Positions 63,150-64,000 of a DNA stretch of 64,000 bases are shown here, one piece after another. Numbering within the stretch: position 1 is the first letter of the stretch; each line of letters begins with the position of its first letter. The translations under genes were made by a program, and so were the position numbers. The notes under the pieces are model-generated. The model made no database searches. It had not been told where the DNA came from and was given only the letters and a program-made list of their open reading frames with translations. The DNA lies in NCBI RefSeq assembly GCF_900142845.1, contig NZ_FSRU01000001.1, positions 3,038,001-3,102,000 on the forward strand. The letters are read 5' to 3'. The DNA is from Paraburkholderia phenazinium (lineage in GTDB: Bacteria > Pseudomonadota > Gammaproteobacteria > Burkholderiales > Burkholderiaceae).

Positions 63150-64000
63150 ACGACCAACGCCGCGTCGTGATTGTCGGCGCTGGACCGGCCGGCGTGCGCG
63201 CCGCCGAAACGCTCGTCGCGGCGGGAATCAAACCCGTCGTGCTCGACGAGAACGCCCGCTGGGGCGGCCAGATCTATCGGCAGCCGCCCGCCGATGCCGG
63301 CTTCGAGCGCTCGAAGCAGACTCTCTACGGTTTCGAAGCCCGCAAGGCCGATGCGCTGCATGCGACCATGGCCGCCCTGCTGCCGCATCTCGACTACCGT
63401 CCCGACACGCTAGCCTGGGCCTGCGCGCCCGGCCGACTCGATACGCTGCACGCAGGACGCGAAACCGGCGTGCCGTTCTCGCATCTGATCATCGCCAGCG
63501 GCGCGACCGATCGCATTCTGCCGGTGCCCGGCTGGACGCTGCCGGGCGTCTACACGTTAGGCGGCGCGCAGGTCGCGCTGAAGTCGCAAGGCTGCGCGAT
63601 CGGCCGGCGCGTCGTGCTGGCCGGCACCGGACCGCTGCTCTACCTCGTTGCTTACCAATACGTCAAAGCCGGGGCACATGTCGCCGCCGTCCTCGACACC
63701 AGCGCGCTCTCGCAACAGATGGCCGCGGCGCCGAAACTCGCGCTCCAGCCGGCCACCTTTGCGAAAGGACTCTACTACGTCGGGTGGCTGAAGACACGTG
63801 GCGTGCGAATCGAGCGCAACGTGACGCTCGTCGGCATCAAGGGCGGGCGCCACGTCAGCGGCATTACCTGGCAAGGTGCGCGCAGCGGCGCGCCGAACGA
63901 GACGCTCGACTGCGATGCCGTGGGCCTCGGCTTCGGTCTGCGTCCGGAAACCCAGCTCGCCGATCTGGCCGGCTGCCGTTTCCGCTTCGATGCGCAAAAC
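63146..64000 (+). CDS. FAD/NAD(P)-binding subunit of an opine/hydroxyproline-type dehydrogenase, 3'-partial
   Basis: At least 285 residues, cut by the window end. VVIVGAGPAGVRAAETLVAA is the FAD-binding motif, RWGGQIYRQPP is characteristic of the OoxA/HcnB family, and LIIASGATDRILPVPGWTLP, GVYTLGGAQ and VVLAGTGPLLYLVAYQ continue it. With the [2Fe-2S] protein it should form an amine or imino-acid dehydrogenase. A third, DAO-type catalytic subunit gene is expected just beyond the window. Confidence 0.87.
   Translation, partial: MNDQRRVVIVGAGPAGVRAAETLVAAGIKPVVLDENARWGGQIYRQPPADAGFERSKQTLYGFEARKADALHATMAALLPHLDYRPDTLAWACAPGRLDTLHAGRETGVPFSHLIIASGATDRILPVPGWTLPGVYTLGGAQVALKSQGCAIGRRVVLAGTGPLLYLVAYQYVKAGAHVAAVLDTSALSQQMAAAPKLALQPATFAKGLYYVGWLKTRGVRIERNVTLVGIKGGRHVSGITWQGARSGAPNETLDCDAVGLGFGLRPETQLADLAGCRFRFDAQN

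Overview
The window looks like a chromosomal segment of a beta-proteobacterium of the Burkholderiaceae, most likely Paraburkholderia or a close relative. The basis is uniformly high GC, a Burkholderia-type general porin, an HU protein with a histone-H1-like Lys/Ala tail, many solute transporters with LacI/GntR/IclR regulators, and a respiratory selenocysteine formate dehydrogenase linked to selA-selB-selC. No CRISPR array, rRNA gene or replication origin was seen. The only tRNA gene found is tRNA-Sec.

Layout. (1) 1-1632: end of an FAD oxidoreductase gene coupled to a carotenoid-biosynthesis (CruF-type) gene. (2) 1.65-34.95 kb: an island-like segment bounded by two copies of the 3' end of selC. 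The right copy is the intact tRNA gene beside a broken P4-type integrase. The left copy sits beside the first codons of a second integrase, which suggests tandem insertions. Inside the left edge is a graveyard: a conjugation-linked DUF2274 fragment, a histidine-kinase fragment, IS5-, IS6- and IS66-type remnants, an intact-looking sulfotransferase gene, and broken carbamoyltransferase and LysR genes. Next comes a LacI-controlled catabolic locus (6.9-16.3 kb): an amino-acid ABC importer with a Ser/Cys-type proline-racemase-family enzyme, and a second operon of cupin, hydrolase, aspartate-dehydrogenase-like enzyme, SDR and NIPSNAP protein. Five similar operator-like sites tie it together. Then follow decayed L-rhamnose degradation genes (16.5-18.2 kb), a DHDPS-family aldolase/dehydratase, a rhamnosyltransferase-like GT2, a GntR-controlled D-amino-acid-type module (ridA, FAD oxidase, Asp/Glu-racemase-like) divergent from a branched-chain-type ABC importer and an MFS exporter, and finally rmlACDB for dTDP-L-rhamnose.

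(3) 34.9-45 kb: a same-strand block fdoG-fdoH-fdoI-fdhE-selA-selB-selC (transcribed right to left). It carries both a selenocysteine enzyme (in-frame UGA at codon 197 of fdoG, followed by a SECIS-like hairpin) and most of the machinery to decode it. It is interrupted only by two inverted copies of a hairpin-containing repeat. (4) 45-64 kb: YihY/BrkB protein with an unusual C-terminal extension, porin, the Anbu / transglutaminase / alpha-E / ATP-grasp cluster, HU-like protein, MocR regulator, AhpD-like protein, POT peptide transporter, XRE-cupin regulator, and an IclR regulator divergent from a polyamine/opine-type ABC importer followed by two subunits of a [2Fe-2S]/FAD dehydrogenase. The last gene runs off the end.

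The most distinctive items are the LacI-regulated locus of unknown substrate (6.9-16.3 kb), the tandem selC attachment sites, and the erased rhamnose-degradation genes lying in the same island as intact dTDP-rhamnose synthesis genes. All functional names come from recognising motifs by eye; no database search was run.
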